Shown: positions 28,713 through 41,672, numbered from the stretch's first letter. The stretch is DNA of 64,000 bases from Deltaproteobacteria bacterium (GCA_016875405.1 VGRJ01000011.1:1-64000); one strand, 5' to 3'. Numbers and translations are program-made. Notes: a model not told the origin generated them from the letters alone.

Positions 28713-30209
28713 TCAAGGCACGCGGAAAGCGGCTTGCAGGTACCCGAAGTGCAGCAGCTCTTCTGCGCCCCGTCCCGTGGCCGCGAGGATCTTCCGTGCG
28801 CCCTCGCCCGTGAGCAGCAGACCGTAGCCGGCGTCGAAGGTCAGCTCGCGGATCGGAGAGTAGGCGACCCGCACGTCGACCTCGTGGCCGAGCATGTGGG
28901 AGGTGTTGGTTGGATCCGCACCGACAGGCAGCATGCCCGCGGTCGTCCAGCGGTCTCCGGGTTCGGCGAGGCCGAGGAACGCGTAGCGCGCGCCAACATC
29001 GAAGCCCGAGAACGGCCGCGCGCCGAGCGAGCCTGCGCCCTCGATGAGGTTCGACCAGGCGACGAGGTCCATCATGCCGTGGTGACGATGCACGTCGGCG
29101 AGGAGGGGGTCGAAGCGACGCAGGCTCTCGCCGCGGCCGCCCGAGTCGTCGCCGCTCGCGTAGGCCCCAGAGAGGCCAACGCGGACGTCGGCCGGGAGGG
29201 CTGTCTGCCAGTCGAGGCGCGCGGCCGCCGCGAACGCGTCGACCTCGCGGTTCAGCCCGTAGCTCGCGACGCGACCTCGCTGGTAAGCGCCTTCGGCTGA
29301 GTACGAGACGCCTCGATAATCACCGAAGATGCGGAGGTCCGCGGTGATCGTGTCGCCGCGGGCGAGCTCGGGCGGGAGCGGGTCCCGAGCGATGCGCATC
29401 AGGCCGAGGGCCTCGACGTGCAGCAGCGGGAAGAGGTGCCACGCATTGCGCAGGCCGTAGAGCTGAGCGCCGGTCCCGTCGGAGTGCGTCGCGTCGTTCG
29501 CGCCACGCGGCGGCGTCACCGGGCCGGGCGGCACGAGCAGCGCCGCGAGCGCCTCGAGCTCGGTGAGCCCCCAGCTGTTCGGAGAGGCCGCGCCCCGCCC
29601 AGCACCGAGGTGGGCGCGGAGCCGCACCGCGTCGAGGGTCGCGCCGCCCTGCCACCACGCGCGCACGCCGAGCAGGCGCCCCTCGCCCCAGCTCACCGCT
29701 TGGCGACCGAGGCGCAGCTCGACGGCGGGCTCAGCTTCGCTCGAGCGGACGTCGAGCCACGCTTCGTAGGGCGCGATGTCTCCGCGCCCCGGGGCTTCGA
29801 CGGCCGCCGCGCTCCCTGGGAGCCAGCCGAGCGAGCGCACGTCTTGGAGCGTGACCTGGCCGCGAAACTTCTTGTACTCGAAGCCCATCCCGAGCCGCAC
29901 GCGCTCGGACAGATCGTAAGCGTGGAGCACGCTCGGTAGGCGCTCGACGACTTCGGGTGCGGCCGACCGGAAGCCGTCGAGCTGCAGCGCGCTGGCTTCA
30001 TAGACATCGCCGCCGAGGTCCACCGGACTGCGCCGGTATTCGCCGCGCACCCGCACGTCGATGAGCGGTCGCAGCTTCCAGTCGCCGACCTCGACCACCT
30101 CGGGCCAAGACATCCCCGACGAGCCGTCCTCGGCGAGCGCGGACGTCGCCGCGACGGTGAGGAGGAGGCCCGCCGAGCCGGCTGCGAACGACCGAAACAT
30201 TCGCGGCAT
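28713..30209 (-). CDS. Putative outer-membrane beta-barrel (alginate-export/porin-like)
   Basis: Signal peptide; LRPLIDVRVRGEYRR; DVRSLGWLPG; WLDVRSSEAEPAVELRLGRQAVSWGEGRLLG; alternating pattern to the C-terminus. Confidence 0.7.
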   Translation of the reverse strand: MPRMFRSFAAGSAGLLLTVAATSALAEDGSSGMSWPEVVEVGDWKLRPLIDVRVRGEYRRSPVDLGGDVYEASALQLDGFRSAAPEVVERLPSVLHAYDLSERVRLGMGFEYKKFRGQVTLQDVRSLGWLPGSAAAVEAPGRGDIAPYEAWLDVRSSEAEPAVELRLGRQAVSWGEGRLLGVRAWWQGGATLDAVRLRAHLGAGRGAASPNSWGLTELEALAALLVPPGPVTPPRGANDATHSDGTGAQLYGLRNAWHLFPLLHVEALGLMRIARDPLPPELARGDTITADLRIFGDYRGVSYSAEGAYQRGRVASYGLNREVDAFAAAARLDWQTALPADVRVGLSGAYASGDDSGGRGESLRRFDPLLADVHRHHGMMDLVAWSNLIEGAGSLGARPFSGFDVGARYAFLGLAEPGDRWTTAGMLPVGADPTNTSHMLGHEVDVRVAYSPIRELTFDAGYGLLLTGEGARKILAATGRGAEELLHFGYLQAAFRVP

Positions 30210-30271
30210 CGTGTACCGAGTCCCGTCACCTCGTCACGCAAATCTCGACGGGCCACGCCGATGCCGCGCAG

Positions 30272-31101
30272 TCACATGTCGAAGTCTCCGCCGCCCTTCT
30301 TGGGGGGAGGCGCGGCGCCGCCGCCTGCGGAGCCGCGAATCGGCGCGGAGGACGGCGCGCTCCCGCGGACGCGCGCTCGCCCGTAGGTGCGGCGAGCGGG
30401 CTTCCAGTGCGCCATGGCCTCGTCGCAGCTCGTGTCGCGGTCCGTCGCTCCGCCGGTGTCGACGGCCTCCGCGAGGGCGACGAGCATGAGGGAGCAGGTT
30501 CGCATGTCGGTGAGGAGCTTGCTCTTGACCTTGCCGAGCAAGCGGCCCGCGCCAGCGAGCTCCGCCTCGATCTTTGCGCGATCGGGCGAAGCCTGGCCGA
30601 GCCGCTCGACCTGCTCGCCGAGCTTGGTGCGCGCCTCCTCGAGACGCGTCGCGAGCTCGAGATCTTGCGCGTACTCGCGGTAGGTCGTGAGGGTTCGTAC
30701 GGCGGACTCCTGCACGGCGCGCAGGGTGACCTCGTCGACCTCGTCGTGCGAGAAGTCGCCGTGGTGGACCACCACGATGGGGCTCGGCGTGATCCGGAGC
30801 GACGTCGTCACCCCGAAGGACTTCAGCTTGCCGATTCGCTCGCGCGTGACAACCATCAGGCGAAGTAGCGGCGTGTCGACGCCGACGTCGAAGGCCTCGG
30901 TGAGCGGCTGCCGGAGCGGGAACAGGTCCGAGTCGAGGCGCGACACGCGCTGAGAGAGCTCGAGCACTTCGCCGAGGTAGGTGTCGAAACGGTCTTTGCC
31001 GGTGCGGAGCCGCTGGCCCTTCTCGACGAGCGAGTTGGTAGGTACGCACCCCGCGAGCGCGACGCTCGCGACGACGAGGAGCGAACGAACGATCGGGTTC
31101 A

Positions 31102-31111
<10 letters not shown>
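30272..31111 (-). CDS. Hypothetical lipoprotein
   Basis: Lipobox ASVALAGCVPTNS; 10-bp overlap with the upstream 31102-33492 ORF indicates co-transcription. Confidence 0.75.
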
Positions 31112-33492
<2,381 letters not shown>

Positions 33493-33578
33493 TAGGTGTA
33501 CCGCGGGGCGAGCCTCTGGTCACCGTTGTCGGTGCGCGCGGCGAAACGGGCCGGCCCGCCGCGGCGATGACCAGGTGA

Positions 33579-34220
33579 GTGCCCCTCGATTTCCTCTTCG
33601 ACTCGCTCCTCAATGCCATGACCCGACCGACGTGCGCGAGCTGTGACGTCGAGCTCCGTCGCGCGGCCGTCTTTTGCGCCCCGTGTGCCGAGGCCTTCGT
33701 GCCGGCCGAGCCGTGCTCCCTCGGGGGCCTCGACGTCCACGCCGCGGGCCTCTACGGGGGACCCCTCGCGCGAGCGATCCAGCGGCTCAAATTCGGCGAT
33801 CGGCCTGACCTCGCGCGCCCGCTCGGGGAGCTCCTCCGGCGCCTCGTCCTCGAGCGACGACTTGACGCCGACGTCCTCGTGCCCGTTCCTGTCCCGTCGT
33901 CGCGACTCGTCGAGCGCGGATACAACCAGGCGACGCTCCTCGTGCGGCGCCTCGCCGCTTCGACGCCCGCGCGGGTCGAGGCGAGGGTGCTCTCGAGGCT
34001 CGACTCAGGGGCGCGTCAGGTCGAGCTTGGTCGCGCGGAGCGCCTGAAAAATGCAGCGATTTCATTCGTTGTCGAGGGCGCAGAGCGCGTTCGAGGGCGG
34101 CGGATCTTGCTCGTCGACGACGTGGTCACGACCGGCGCGACGGCTCATGGGTGCGCACGCGCCCTCTGGTCGGTCGGCGCGAGCCGGGTGACGGTCCTCG
34201 CGCTCGCCCGCACGCCCTGA
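33579..34220 (+). CDS. ComF-family phosphoribosyltransferase
   Basis: CASCDVELRRAAVFCAPCAE; VLVPVPVPSSRLVERGYNQATLLVRRLA; RRILLVDDVVTTGATAHGCARAL (PRPP motif). Confidence 0.93.
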   Translation: MPLDFLFDSLLNAMTRPTCASCDVELRRAAVFCAPCAEAFVPAEPCSLGGLDVHAAGLYGGPLARAIQRLKFGDRPDLARPLGELLRRLVLERRLDADVLVPVPVPSSRLVERGYNQATLLVRRLAASTPARVEARVLSRLDSGARQVELGRAERLKNAAISFVVEGAERVRGRRILLVDDVVTTGATAHGCARALWSVGASRVTVLALARTP

Positions 34221-34247
34221 CGGCGGCGGTGCTTGGCGCGTCATTGC

Positions 34248-34793
34248 TCAGCAGCCGTCGCGCCCGAGCTCCCTGGCGCTCGCGAGCGCGTACGAAGCGA
34301 TGGCGCGCGGGAGGCCGCAGGGCGCTGAGCGACGCACGAGATCCGGTGACCTGTCGGTCGGGACTCCGAACTTGCGGAGCACCGCTTCGTGTCGCGCGCT
34401 CACCTCACGCCGATCGGGCACGAGGCGCTGCCCGGTCGCGGCCACGATGCGGAGGAATTCCCCGCTGCCCTCGTCGACGAGCGTCGCGAGGTGCGCGTTG
34501 CTCGCGGCCGTGCGGACCCCCTCGACCTCGTCGACGAGCCGCTCGCCAACCCGCCGCGACCCGACGAGGTGATCGAGATCGACGACCTCGCCCTCGCGCG
34601 CGCGCCCGGCCGGCGTCCTCTGCGACGCCGGTGGGATACGGGCCTTAGCGCACGCCGCCGAAGCCGTGGACGCCGGCGACGAACGTGCCGAGGCCGACCG
34701 CGGCGAGGCATAGGAGCGCAGCCGCGCCGAAACCGACGGCAGCGACTTGACGAAGATCACGCGAATCTCGGGGCGCGAACCAGGCCGCGACAC
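34248..34793 (-). CDS. Hypothetical protein (start uncertain)
   Basis: The C-terminal ~110 aa (EVVDLDHLVGSRRVGERLVDEVEG…) look coding; the N-terminal ~60 aa overlap the neighbouring ORF and look non-coding. Confidence 0.4.
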   Translation of the reverse strand: MSRPGSRPEIRVIFVKSLPSVSARLRSYASPRSASARSSPASTASAACAKARIPPASQRTPAGRAREGEVVDLDHLVGSRRVGERLVDEVEGVRTAASNAHLATLVDEGSGEFLRIVAATGQRLVPDRREVSARHEAVLRKFGVPTDRSPDLVRRSAPCGLPRAIASYALASARELGRDGC

Positions 34794-35094
34794 CCGAGCC
34801 CAGGGTGAGCGCGGTCACGCAGTAGGCGAGGTGCTCCTTCGTCTCGAAGAGCAGGCCCGCCGTCCGGCTCTGGAGAAAGAGCTGCACGCGCACGCGGTCG
34901 ACGTACGCCGGGTAGACGACCAGGCCGGAAGCGAACGCGACCACGACCATCGCGACAGTGAGGGCGACGGCGAGCCGCGTCCGCCACGAGAGCGGTGCCC
35001 CTTTTCGAAGCAGGATCGCCGGGTGCGCGAGCGCGGCCGCGGCCAACACCGCGGCGTGCCCGTGCAGCGTCTCGAGGATGCGCGTGATCAGCAC
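34645..35094 (-). CDS. Hypothetical small membrane protein (4 TM)
   Basis: Four hydrophobic segments in MLITRILETLHGHAAVLAAAALAHPAILL…VAAVGFGAAALLCLAAVGLGTFVAGV. Confidence 0.7.
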   Translation of the reverse strand: MLITRILETLHGHAAVLAAAALAHPAILLRKGAPLSWRTRLAVALTVAMVVVAFASGLVVYPAYVDRVRVQLFLQSRTAGLLFETKEHLAYCVTALTLGSGVAAWFAPRDSRDLRQVAAVGFGAAALLCLAAVGLGTFVAGVHGFGGVR

Positions 35095-35159
35095 CGAGCG
35101 AGAAAGCTAGCAGAGGCCGGGGGTGTGCACGCGCCCGAATCTCGGGTAAAGGCCCCGCC

Positions 35160-36242
35160 ATGACGACGTCCATCGCAGTCCTCGGCGCAGGCAAGATCGG
35201 CCGCATGGTCGCCCACTTCCTCGGGCGTACCGGCGCCTACCAGGTTCGCATCGGCGACGTGAACGGCGACGCGGCGAAGGCGCTTGCGGCGCGGGTTGGT
35301 GGCGGCGCGACGGGGCACGCGGTCGACTTCGACGACGAGCGCACGCTCGGACCCGTGCTCGACGGGACGGCGGCGGTGCTCTCGTGCTGTCCGTTCGAGA
35401 GCAACCCGTTCATCGCCGAGCAGGCGGTGAAGTACGACATCCACTACCTCGATCTCACCGAGGACATCGAGACGACGCGCAAGGTCCTCGAGTTCGAGTC
35501 GAAGTCGAACAAGGCGCTGATCCCGCAGTGCGGCCTCGCGCCAGGCTTCATCACGATCACCGCGATGCACCTGATGAAGCGCCTCGAAAGCTGCGAGAGC
35601 CTGAAGCTCCGGGTCGGCGCGCTGCCCCGCTACCCCAGCAACATGCTGCGGTACAACCTGACCTGGAGCACGCAGGGGCTCATCAATGAGTACGCAAACC
35701 CCTGCGAGGTGCTGCGCGACGGGGAGCTCCAGACGGTCGAGGCGCTGCAGGGGCTCGAGGGGCTCATGGTCGACGGTGTCGAGTACGAGGCGTTCAACAC
35801 CTCGGGCGGCCTCGGGAGCCTGTGCCACACGCTGAAGGGCCAGGTACAGAACATCAACTACAAGTCGATCCGCTACCCGGGCCATAACGAATACATGCGC
35901 CTGCTCATGAACGAGCTGCGCATGACCGACCACCAGAAGACGCTCTGCGAGATCTTCGAGCGCGCCCTGCCGACGACCTTTCAGGATCAGGTTGTCGTGT
36001 TCGTGTCGGCGACCGGCAAGAAGTACGGCACGTACACCGAGTACACGTACGCGCGCACGGTACACCACCAGACCATCTACAACGAGAACTGGTCCGCGAT
36101 TCAGATCACGACCGCCGCCGGAATCTGCGGCGTGCTCGACCTGCTCCTCGAGGGGAAGCTCCCGCAGAAGGGTTTCGTGCGCCAGGAAGACGTCGACTAC
36201 CAGGCGTTCATCACGAACCGCTTCGGCCAGTACTACGCGTGA
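35160..36242 (+). CDS. Saccharopine dehydrogenase-family NAD(P)-binding oxidoreductase
   Basis: MTTSIAVLGAGKIGRMVAHFL Rossmann motif; HYLDLTEDIETTRKVLEF; CGLAPGFITI. Confidence 0.88.
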   Translation: MTTSIAVLGAGKIGRMVAHFLGRTGAYQVRIGDVNGDAAKALAARVGGGATGHAVDFDDERTLGPVLDGTAAVLSCCPFESNPFIAEQAVKYDIHYLDLTEDIETTRKVLEFESKSNKALIPQCGLAPGFITITAMHLMKRLESCESLKLRVGALPRYPSNMLRYNLTWSTQGLINEYANPCEVLRDGELQTVEALQGLEGLMVDGVEYEAFNTSGGLGSLCHTLKGQVQNINYKSIRYPGHNEYMRLLMNELRMTDHQKTLCEIFERALPTTFQDQVVVFVSATGKKYGTYTEYTYARTVHHQTIYNENWSAIQITTAAGICGVLDLLLEGKLPQKGFVRQEDVDYQAFITNRFGQYYA

Positions 36243-36270
36243 ACCCGGGGCGGGGCGGCGTCGCTCGCGC

Positions 36271-38298
36271 TCAGCGCTCGAACCACCAGTAGTGGAAGCT
36301 CGCGAAGCGACGCGGCTCTACGGGGCGGACCACGAGCTCGTCGGCGCCCACCGGGAGTTCGATCGCGCGCTCGTCGAGCGAGTCGGCCGACGCGACGAGC
36401 TCGGCCTCACCGACGCGCTTGCCGTCGGCCCACACCTCGAGCGGTCCGTCCGACATCACACGCATCACGAGGCGTAGCGGCCGCCTCGCGCCGAGCGAGA
36501 ACCGATCCTCGGCGCGCTCGAGGCGCCCTCCGTCGGCGACCTCACGAGCCCCGTCGATGACCGCGAGGCGCACGACCGAATGCGGCTGTCGCGCGTCGTC
36601 GAGCACGAAGCGTCGCTCCGCCTCCGAATCTACGTCCCCGACGTCGAGCCGCCCGACGAGTGTGCCTCCCGCTCGAGAGAACGGCGCCTCCCCGCTGCCG
36701 AGGAGCGAGGAGTCCATCGTCGTCGCCGTCATCGTTCGCCCGCCGAGGATGCTCTGGTCGACGACCGTCGCCTCGGTGAGAAAGTCCCCCTCGACCGCCG
36801 GCATCGCCATCCACTGGCGGTACACGAACAGGTGAGTCGGTAGCTCGGCGCCGAGCTGCTTCCGCCGCTCCCAGTGTTCGAAGCGCGCGCCGGCGCCCCA
36901 TGCCCAGTAGCGCGCCTCGCCCTCGGTCGTGAGCCCGACGACGTCGAAGGTCCGCCGCCCGGAGACGTATGCAATGGCGCCGGTGTCATTGACTCCGATC
37001 AAGGCGTCGGGCGGGAGGTTCTTCGCGGCCCATTCGCCGAGCCACACCTGCTGCAGCGCGATCGCGCGCGCCGAGGTCGCGAGGTCGGCGGTCGCCCAGT
37101 CGAGCTTCATCGCGAGCATGGCCGCGAGCCCGAAGGACAGCGCTGGGGCGACGATGCCCGCCATCGCCACGCGCTTCTGCAGCCGGTCGCCGAGCTCTTC
37201 GAACGCGGTCGCCGCGAGCAGGAACCACGCGGGGGCGAAGGGCCAGAGGTAGCGGACGCGATTCCAGAGGAGCGTCGCGTAGGTGGCAGGGCCCAGGGTG
37301 CCGAGCGCAAGGAGCACAAGCACGAGCGCACGGAAGCCGACGCGGTGACGACGCGCGACGAGCGGGAGTGCGACGAGCCCGCACGCGACCGGCCAAGCGA
37401 AGCCCTCGGGGAGGAACTCCGCGGTGTACGGCCCGCCCATCAGATGCTCGGTCAGGATGTCACGCACGTGCGAGAGCGTGGCGGCGACGAAGCCCGCTCG
37501 ATCGAGGTAGGGGTCGAAGGCGAGGTGCTTCACCATCGCGGTCGAGGACGCGGCGTGCCCTGTCGCGACGAGATGGGACAGCGGTACGAGCGTCGGTCCG
37601 ACGAGCGCCGCGAGCGCCACCCACGCCGTGCGCCGAGGGGTTCGTCGGCCGAGCCGGAGGGCGTCGCGTCCGATCGTGAGGAGTACGAGGAGCGAGGCGA
37701 GCGCGCCCTCGGGGCGGACGAGCGGCGCGGCGAGCGCGAGGAGCGCGAGCTGTCCCTGGGCCCCGAGGCTCGTGAGCGAGCGACGCTCGGCATGCTCGGC
37801 CGCGACGCGCGCGGTGCGGAGCAGAATCCACGCAAACGCGAGGGTCTCCATGCCGCTCCACGCGAACCAAGCGAACGCGCCGAAGGCCGCGCACATGGAC
37901 GCGGCCGCGAGGCCCCCGGGTCCGCCGAGCAGGCCCCGCCCGAAGCGCCAGGTCTCGTAGACGACCCCCGCGTGCGCGAGCGTCCCGAGCGCCCACGCGA
38001 CGGGCACGAGCGCGAGCCCTTTCACCCCGAGCCAGAAGAACGGCACGAACGCGAGCGGCCAGGCGAAGCTCGTCGCGCCCGACGAGTAGCCTCCGCCGGG
38101 CGAGTACTCGAACCAGCTCCCCTCGGCGAGTCGCGCCGCGTACTGGAGGTGGATGAAGGCGTCGTCGAGCGGCAGCGCCGGCCCGCCTGCGCGCGAAAAA
38201 ATGCGCGACGTGCACACGACGGCGAGGAGCGTCGATGGGACGAGCGCGAGCAGGAACGGTCGGACCCACGGCTCGCCCAGGCGCGGCGGAGCGCTCAT
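36271..38298 (-). CDS. Multi-TM GT-C-like membrane glycosyltransferase (putative)
   Basis: N-terminal DDAFIHLQYAARLAEGSWFEYSPG acidic loop motif; about 9-10 TM segments; soluble C-terminus. Confidence 0.7.
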   Translation of the reverse strand: MSAPPRLGEPWVRPFLLALVPSTLLAVVCTSRIFSRAGGPALPLDDAFIHLQYAARLAEGSWFEYSPGGGYSSGATSFAWPLAFVPFFWLGVKGLALVPVAWALGTLAHAGVVYETWRFGRGLLGGPGGLAAASMCAAFGAFAWFAWSGMETLAFAWILLRTARVAAEHAERRSLTSLGAQGQLALLALAAPLVRPEGALASLLVLLTIGRDALRLGRRTPRRTAWVALAALVGPTLVPLSHLVATGHAASSTAMVKHLAFDPYLDRAGFVAATLSHVRDILTEHLMGGPYTAEFLPEGFAWPVACGLVALPLVARRHRVGFRALVLVLLALGTLGPATYATLLWNRVRYLWPFAPAWFLLAATAFEELGDRLQKRVAMAGIVAPALSFGLAAMLAMKLDWATADLATSARAIALQQVWLGEWAAKNLPPDALIGVNDTGAIAYVSGRRTFDVVGLTTEGEARYWAWGAGARFEHWERRKQLGAELPTHLFVYRQWMAMPAVEGDFLTEATVVDQSILGGRTMTATTMDSSLLGSGEAPFSRAGGTLVGRLDVGDVDSEAERRFVLDDARQPHSVVRLAVIDGAREVADGGRLERAEDRFSLGARRPLRLVMRVMSDGPLEVWADGKRVGEAELVASADSLDERAIELPVGADELVVRPVEPRRFASFHYWWFER

Positions 38299-38927
38299 GG
38301 CGTTCGGGGCAGGCGACGGTAGCGGAGCCGCGTGACCGGGAGGCCGTCTTCATCGGCGCGCTTCTCGCGGTTCGAGCGCGCGCCGTATGGATTCGCGTCG
38401 AGGACCGGGCTCTCGGGTTCATCGCCGAACGGCGCGAGCAGCGGGTGCACGAGCAGGCCTTCGTAGCGCTCGGCGCGCTCGAGCACGTCGGTCTGTACGT
38501 AGAGCTCGCCGTCGTCGACGAGGAGTCGCACGAGCTCGGCGACGAGCTCGTCTCCGAGCACCATGCGCTTCGCGTGTCGCGCCTTCCACCAGGGATCGGG
38601 GAAGTGCACGAAGCAGCGCGTCACGCTCGCATCTGGCCTGAGCCTTGGTAGGGCCAGCTTCGCATCCTCGCAGAGCACGCGCGCCCGGTCCCCGTAGCCC
38701 TTCGCGCGCAGGCGACCGTCGACGATCGTCGACCACTTTCGCTTGATCTCGAGGCCGAGAAGGCGCGCCTCCGGGGCTGCGGCGGCACGCTCGAGGATGA
38801 ACATGCCGCGCCCGGGCCCGATCTCGAGCTCGAGCGGGCCGCTGGCCGGCATGACGTCCGCGAGGTCGATCGCGTCCCCCTCGGGGAGTCGCGGCGCCTT
38901 GGCGTATTCCGCGCGGTGATCACGCAT
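38295..38927 (-). CDS. trmB: tRNA (guanine-N7-)-methyltransferase
   Basis: LELEIGPGRGMFILERA…GLEIKRK…VTRCFVHFPDPWWKARHAKRM. Confidence 0.95.
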   Translation of the reverse strand: MRDHRAEYAKAPRLPEGDAIDLADVMPASGPLELEIGPGRGMFILERAAAAPEARLLGLEIKRKWSTIVDGRLRAKGYGDRARVLCEDAKLALPRLRPDASVTRCFVHFPDPWWKARHAKRMVLGDELVAELVRLLVDDGELYVQTDVLERAERYEGLLVHPLLAPFGDEPESPVLDANPYGARSNREKRADEDGLPVTRLRYRRLPRTP

Positions 38928-39024
38928 CGTAAGGACGGGTCTTAGTCGGGGCGCGCGAGGTTGTCGATCCTTCTGGCCGCGTGTCGGGTCGATGAGCGGC
39001 GAGCTCCGATGCTAGCATCCGGCC

Positions 39025-40554
39025 GTGCTCCGGCTCCGTGTCGTCCTCGTCTTCGTGCTCGTTCAGCTCTCGCTCGCGGAGGTCGCCGCTGCGAAGGCGC
39101 TCCCGACCTGCAAAGGCCCGCGCAACGCGGTCGAGTCCGTGTTCGCGTGGCAGGCCGGGAAGCAGCAGAGCCTGGCCAACGCGACCAAGTGCCTCGAGCA
39201 CGGAGGCCGCTCGCAGAAGGCCCTCGAAGAGGCCGCGCGACAGCTGAAGACGCTCTTCGACGCCGAGGGCGTGATCGTCCAGACCGAGAAGCTCTCGGAT
39301 GACTCGGAGTTCCTGGACGGCGACAAGAACTCGCGGCTCGTCGTCACGCCGCGCTACCCCGAGGTGACGGTCGAGAAGCGCGACGGCAAGTGGGTCTGGA
39401 CGCGGGAGTCTCTCGACTGGATCGAAGAGCGCTACGACGACCGGCTCGGGGACTTCGATCGGCTGATCGACGCGATCCCGGACCCGCTGCGCATCACCTA
39501 CCTGGGCCTCGCGCTTTGGCAATACGTCGCGTTCGTCTTGCTGCTCGTCGCCGGCGCGCTTGTGAGCCGCCTGCTTCGCGGCCTGGTCGGCGTCTGGCTC
39601 CGTCGCACCGAGCCTGCCGCCGATGGCGCACGGAGCCTCGCGCGGCGGATGCTCGATCGGGCCGCGGTGCCGCTCGGGATCGGGGTCTCCGCGCTCGTCG
39701 TGAGGCTGCTCTACCCGGAGCTGCGGTTGCCGGTCGCGGTCGCGGCCGGGCTCCACCTCGGGGTGCGGCTCATGTGGACGGTGGCGGCCGTGGTCGCGGC
39801 GTTCCGATTCGCCGACGTCGTCGCCGACGGGATCGCCCAGCGCGCCGAGCGTGCCGAGTCGAGGCTCGACGATCACCTCGTCCCGATCCTGCGAAAGTCG
39901 CTGAAGGGAGGGAGTCTCTTCGTCGGCGCCATGCTGCTCCTTCAGAACCTCAGCATCGACGTCACCGCGCTCTTCGCGACGCTCGGCATCGGCACCCTCG
40001 CCGTCGGCCTCGCGGCGAAGGATGCGCTCGCGAACCTGTTCGGCAGCATCAGCATCTTCATCGACAATCCGTTCAAGATCGGCGACTGGATCTTCGTCGA
40101 CGGCGCGGATGGGATTGTCGAGGAGGTCGGCTTTCGCTCGACGCGCATCCGCACGCAGCACAACTCGGTCGTGATCCTGCCGAACGCGAAGCTCGCCGAC
40201 GCGAAGATCGACAACTACGGCAAGCGGCGCTTCCGCCGCGCCATCGTGACCCTGCACCTCGTTCACGGGACTCCGCCCGAGCGCTGTGACGCCCTGTGCG
40301 CCGCGATCCGCCGCCTTATCGAGGCTCACCCTCACGTGCGTCGTGAGAAGATCGACGTCGTCCTGACCAACATCACGGCTCCGGCGATCGAGCTCACCGC
40401 GACGTTTTTCTTCCCCGCCGAGGCCGAGGTCGACGAGCCCTCCGAGCGGCACCGCCTGCTCTTGGCGACGCTCGAAGAGGTGCGCGCCGCCGGGGTGACG
40501 CTGCACGCTCCGCCCGCGGCGTCGCCCGCCGCGAAGCCCGCTCAGGTCAGCTGA
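39025..40554 (+). CDS. MscS-family mechanosensitive ion channel
   Basis: ATLGIGTLAVGLAAKDALANLFGSISIFIDNPFKIGDWIFVDGADGIVEEVGFRSTRIRTQHNSVVILPNAKLADAKIDNYG. Confidence 0.94.
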   Translation: MLRLRVVLVFVLVQLSLAEVAAAKALPTCKGPRNAVESVFAWQAGKQQSLANATKCLEHGGRSQKALEEAARQLKTLFDAEGVIVQTEKLSDDSEFLDGDKNSRLVVTPRYPEVTVEKRDGKWVWTRESLDWIEERYDDRLGDFDRLIDAIPDPLRITYLGLALWQYVAFVLLLVAGALVSRLLRGLVGVWLRRTEPAADGARSLARRMLDRAAVPLGIGVSALVVRLLYPELRLPVAVAAGLHLGVRLMWTVAAVVAAFRFADVVADGIAQRAERAESRLDDHLVPILRKSLKGGSLFVGAMLLLQNLSIDVTALFATLGIGTLAVGLAAKDALANLFGSISIFIDNPFKIGDWIFVDGADGIVEEVGFRSTRIRTQHNSVVILPNAKLADAKIDNYGKRRFRRAIVTLHLVHGTPPERCDALCAAIRRLIEAHPHVRREKIDVVLTNITAPAIELTATFFFPAEAEVDEPSERHRLLLATLEEVRAAGVTLHAPPAASPAAKPAQVS

Positions 40555-40622
40555 GCGAGCCCTCGCGGAGGCGATCGGCTTGACCCGAGGCGGTAGCTGG
40601 CACAGAGACTCTTCGCAGCATC

Positions 40623-41660
40623 ATGCGCCCCTCGCAGCTTCTCGCAGCACTCCTCCCCGCGTTGTTCGCCGTCACGGCCGCGTGTGAGAGCAGCGCCCCG
40701 AAGCCCGATGCCCCGAAGGCGACGAGCGCCGCGCCGACCGCGTCGGCGGGGCCGACGAAGCTCGACGGTGTCGACACCTCGGCGATGACCACGCGTGAGG
40801 TTCAGCTTTGGTCCGAGCTCGTCGGCAGCCAGCTTGCGCCTTGCAAGGACGTCGCGGTCCCGCTCGGGCAATGCGTCTCCGAGAAGCGGAGCTGCAAGGC
40901 GTGCAAGCCTGCGGCCGAGTTCTTGACGCGCCAGGTGCAGGCCGGCCTCCCGAAGGACGACATCGTTGCGTCTTACGAAGCGCGCTTCAACGCCGACAAG
41001 GTGAAGTCGATCGTGATCGGCGATTCGGCGACGCGCGGTCCGGGCGACGCTCCGGTGACGGTCGTCGAGTTCGCGGACTTCGAGTGCCCGTCTTGCGGCA
41101 ACGCCTATCCGCTCCTCGAGGCGCTGTACACCCAGTACGAGGGCAAGCTCCGCTTCGTCTTCAAGAACTTTCCGCTCCCGAGCCACCCCAACGCGAAGCT
41201 CGCCGCGCAGGCGGCGATCGCCGTACGGAAGCAGGGCCAGTTCTGGCGCATGCACCACGTGCTGTTCGAGAACCAGGCGCGCCTCACCGAGCCCGACCTT
41301 CTGGGGTACGCCGAGAAGGTCGGCCTCGACATGGCAAAGTTCAAGGTCGACCTCCACGCTGCCGAGACGAAGACCCGCATCGAGGCCGAGTTCAAGGAGG
41401 GCGATGAGCTCGGGGTCGACGCGACGCCTACCCTCTACATCAACGGTCGACACTGCGATCTCTCGAAGCTCGGCAACCCTGCTAAGGAGCTCGAGCTGTG
41501 GATTCGGCTGGAGCTCGAGCTCGCCGGCGTCAAGCTCGATCCGCTGCCCGCTCCAGGCTCGAGCGCGGTGGTCGCGGCGAGCGCAGCCCCCGAGGCGAGC
41601 GTCGCTCCGGGTGCGAGCGCGGCGCCTTCCGCTGCGCCGTCCTCGCAGGGCAAGCGCTGA
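40623..41660 (+). CDS. DsbA-family thioredoxin-fold lipoprotein
   Basis: Lipobox AVTAACES; VTVVEFADFECPSCGNAYPLLEAL (CPSC active site); GVDATPTLYINGR. Confidence 0.92.
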   Translation: MRPSQLLAALLPALFAVTAACESSAPKPDAPKATSAAPTASAGPTKLDGVDTSAMTTREVQLWSELVGSQLAPCKDVAVPLGQCVSEKRSCKACKPAAEFLTRQVQAGLPKDDIVASYEARFNADKVKSIVIGDSATRGPGDAPVTVVEFADFECPSCGNAYPLLEALYTQYEGKLRFVFKNFPLPSHPNAKLAAQAAIAVRKQGQFWRMHHVLFENQARLTEPDLLGYAEKVGLDMAKFKVDLHAAETKTRIEAEFKEGDELGVDATPTLYINGRHCDLSKLGNPAKELELWIRLELELAGVKLDPLPAPGSSAVVAASAAPEASVAPGASAAPSAAPSSQGKR

Positions 41661-41672
41661 CGAGGGCAAGCG

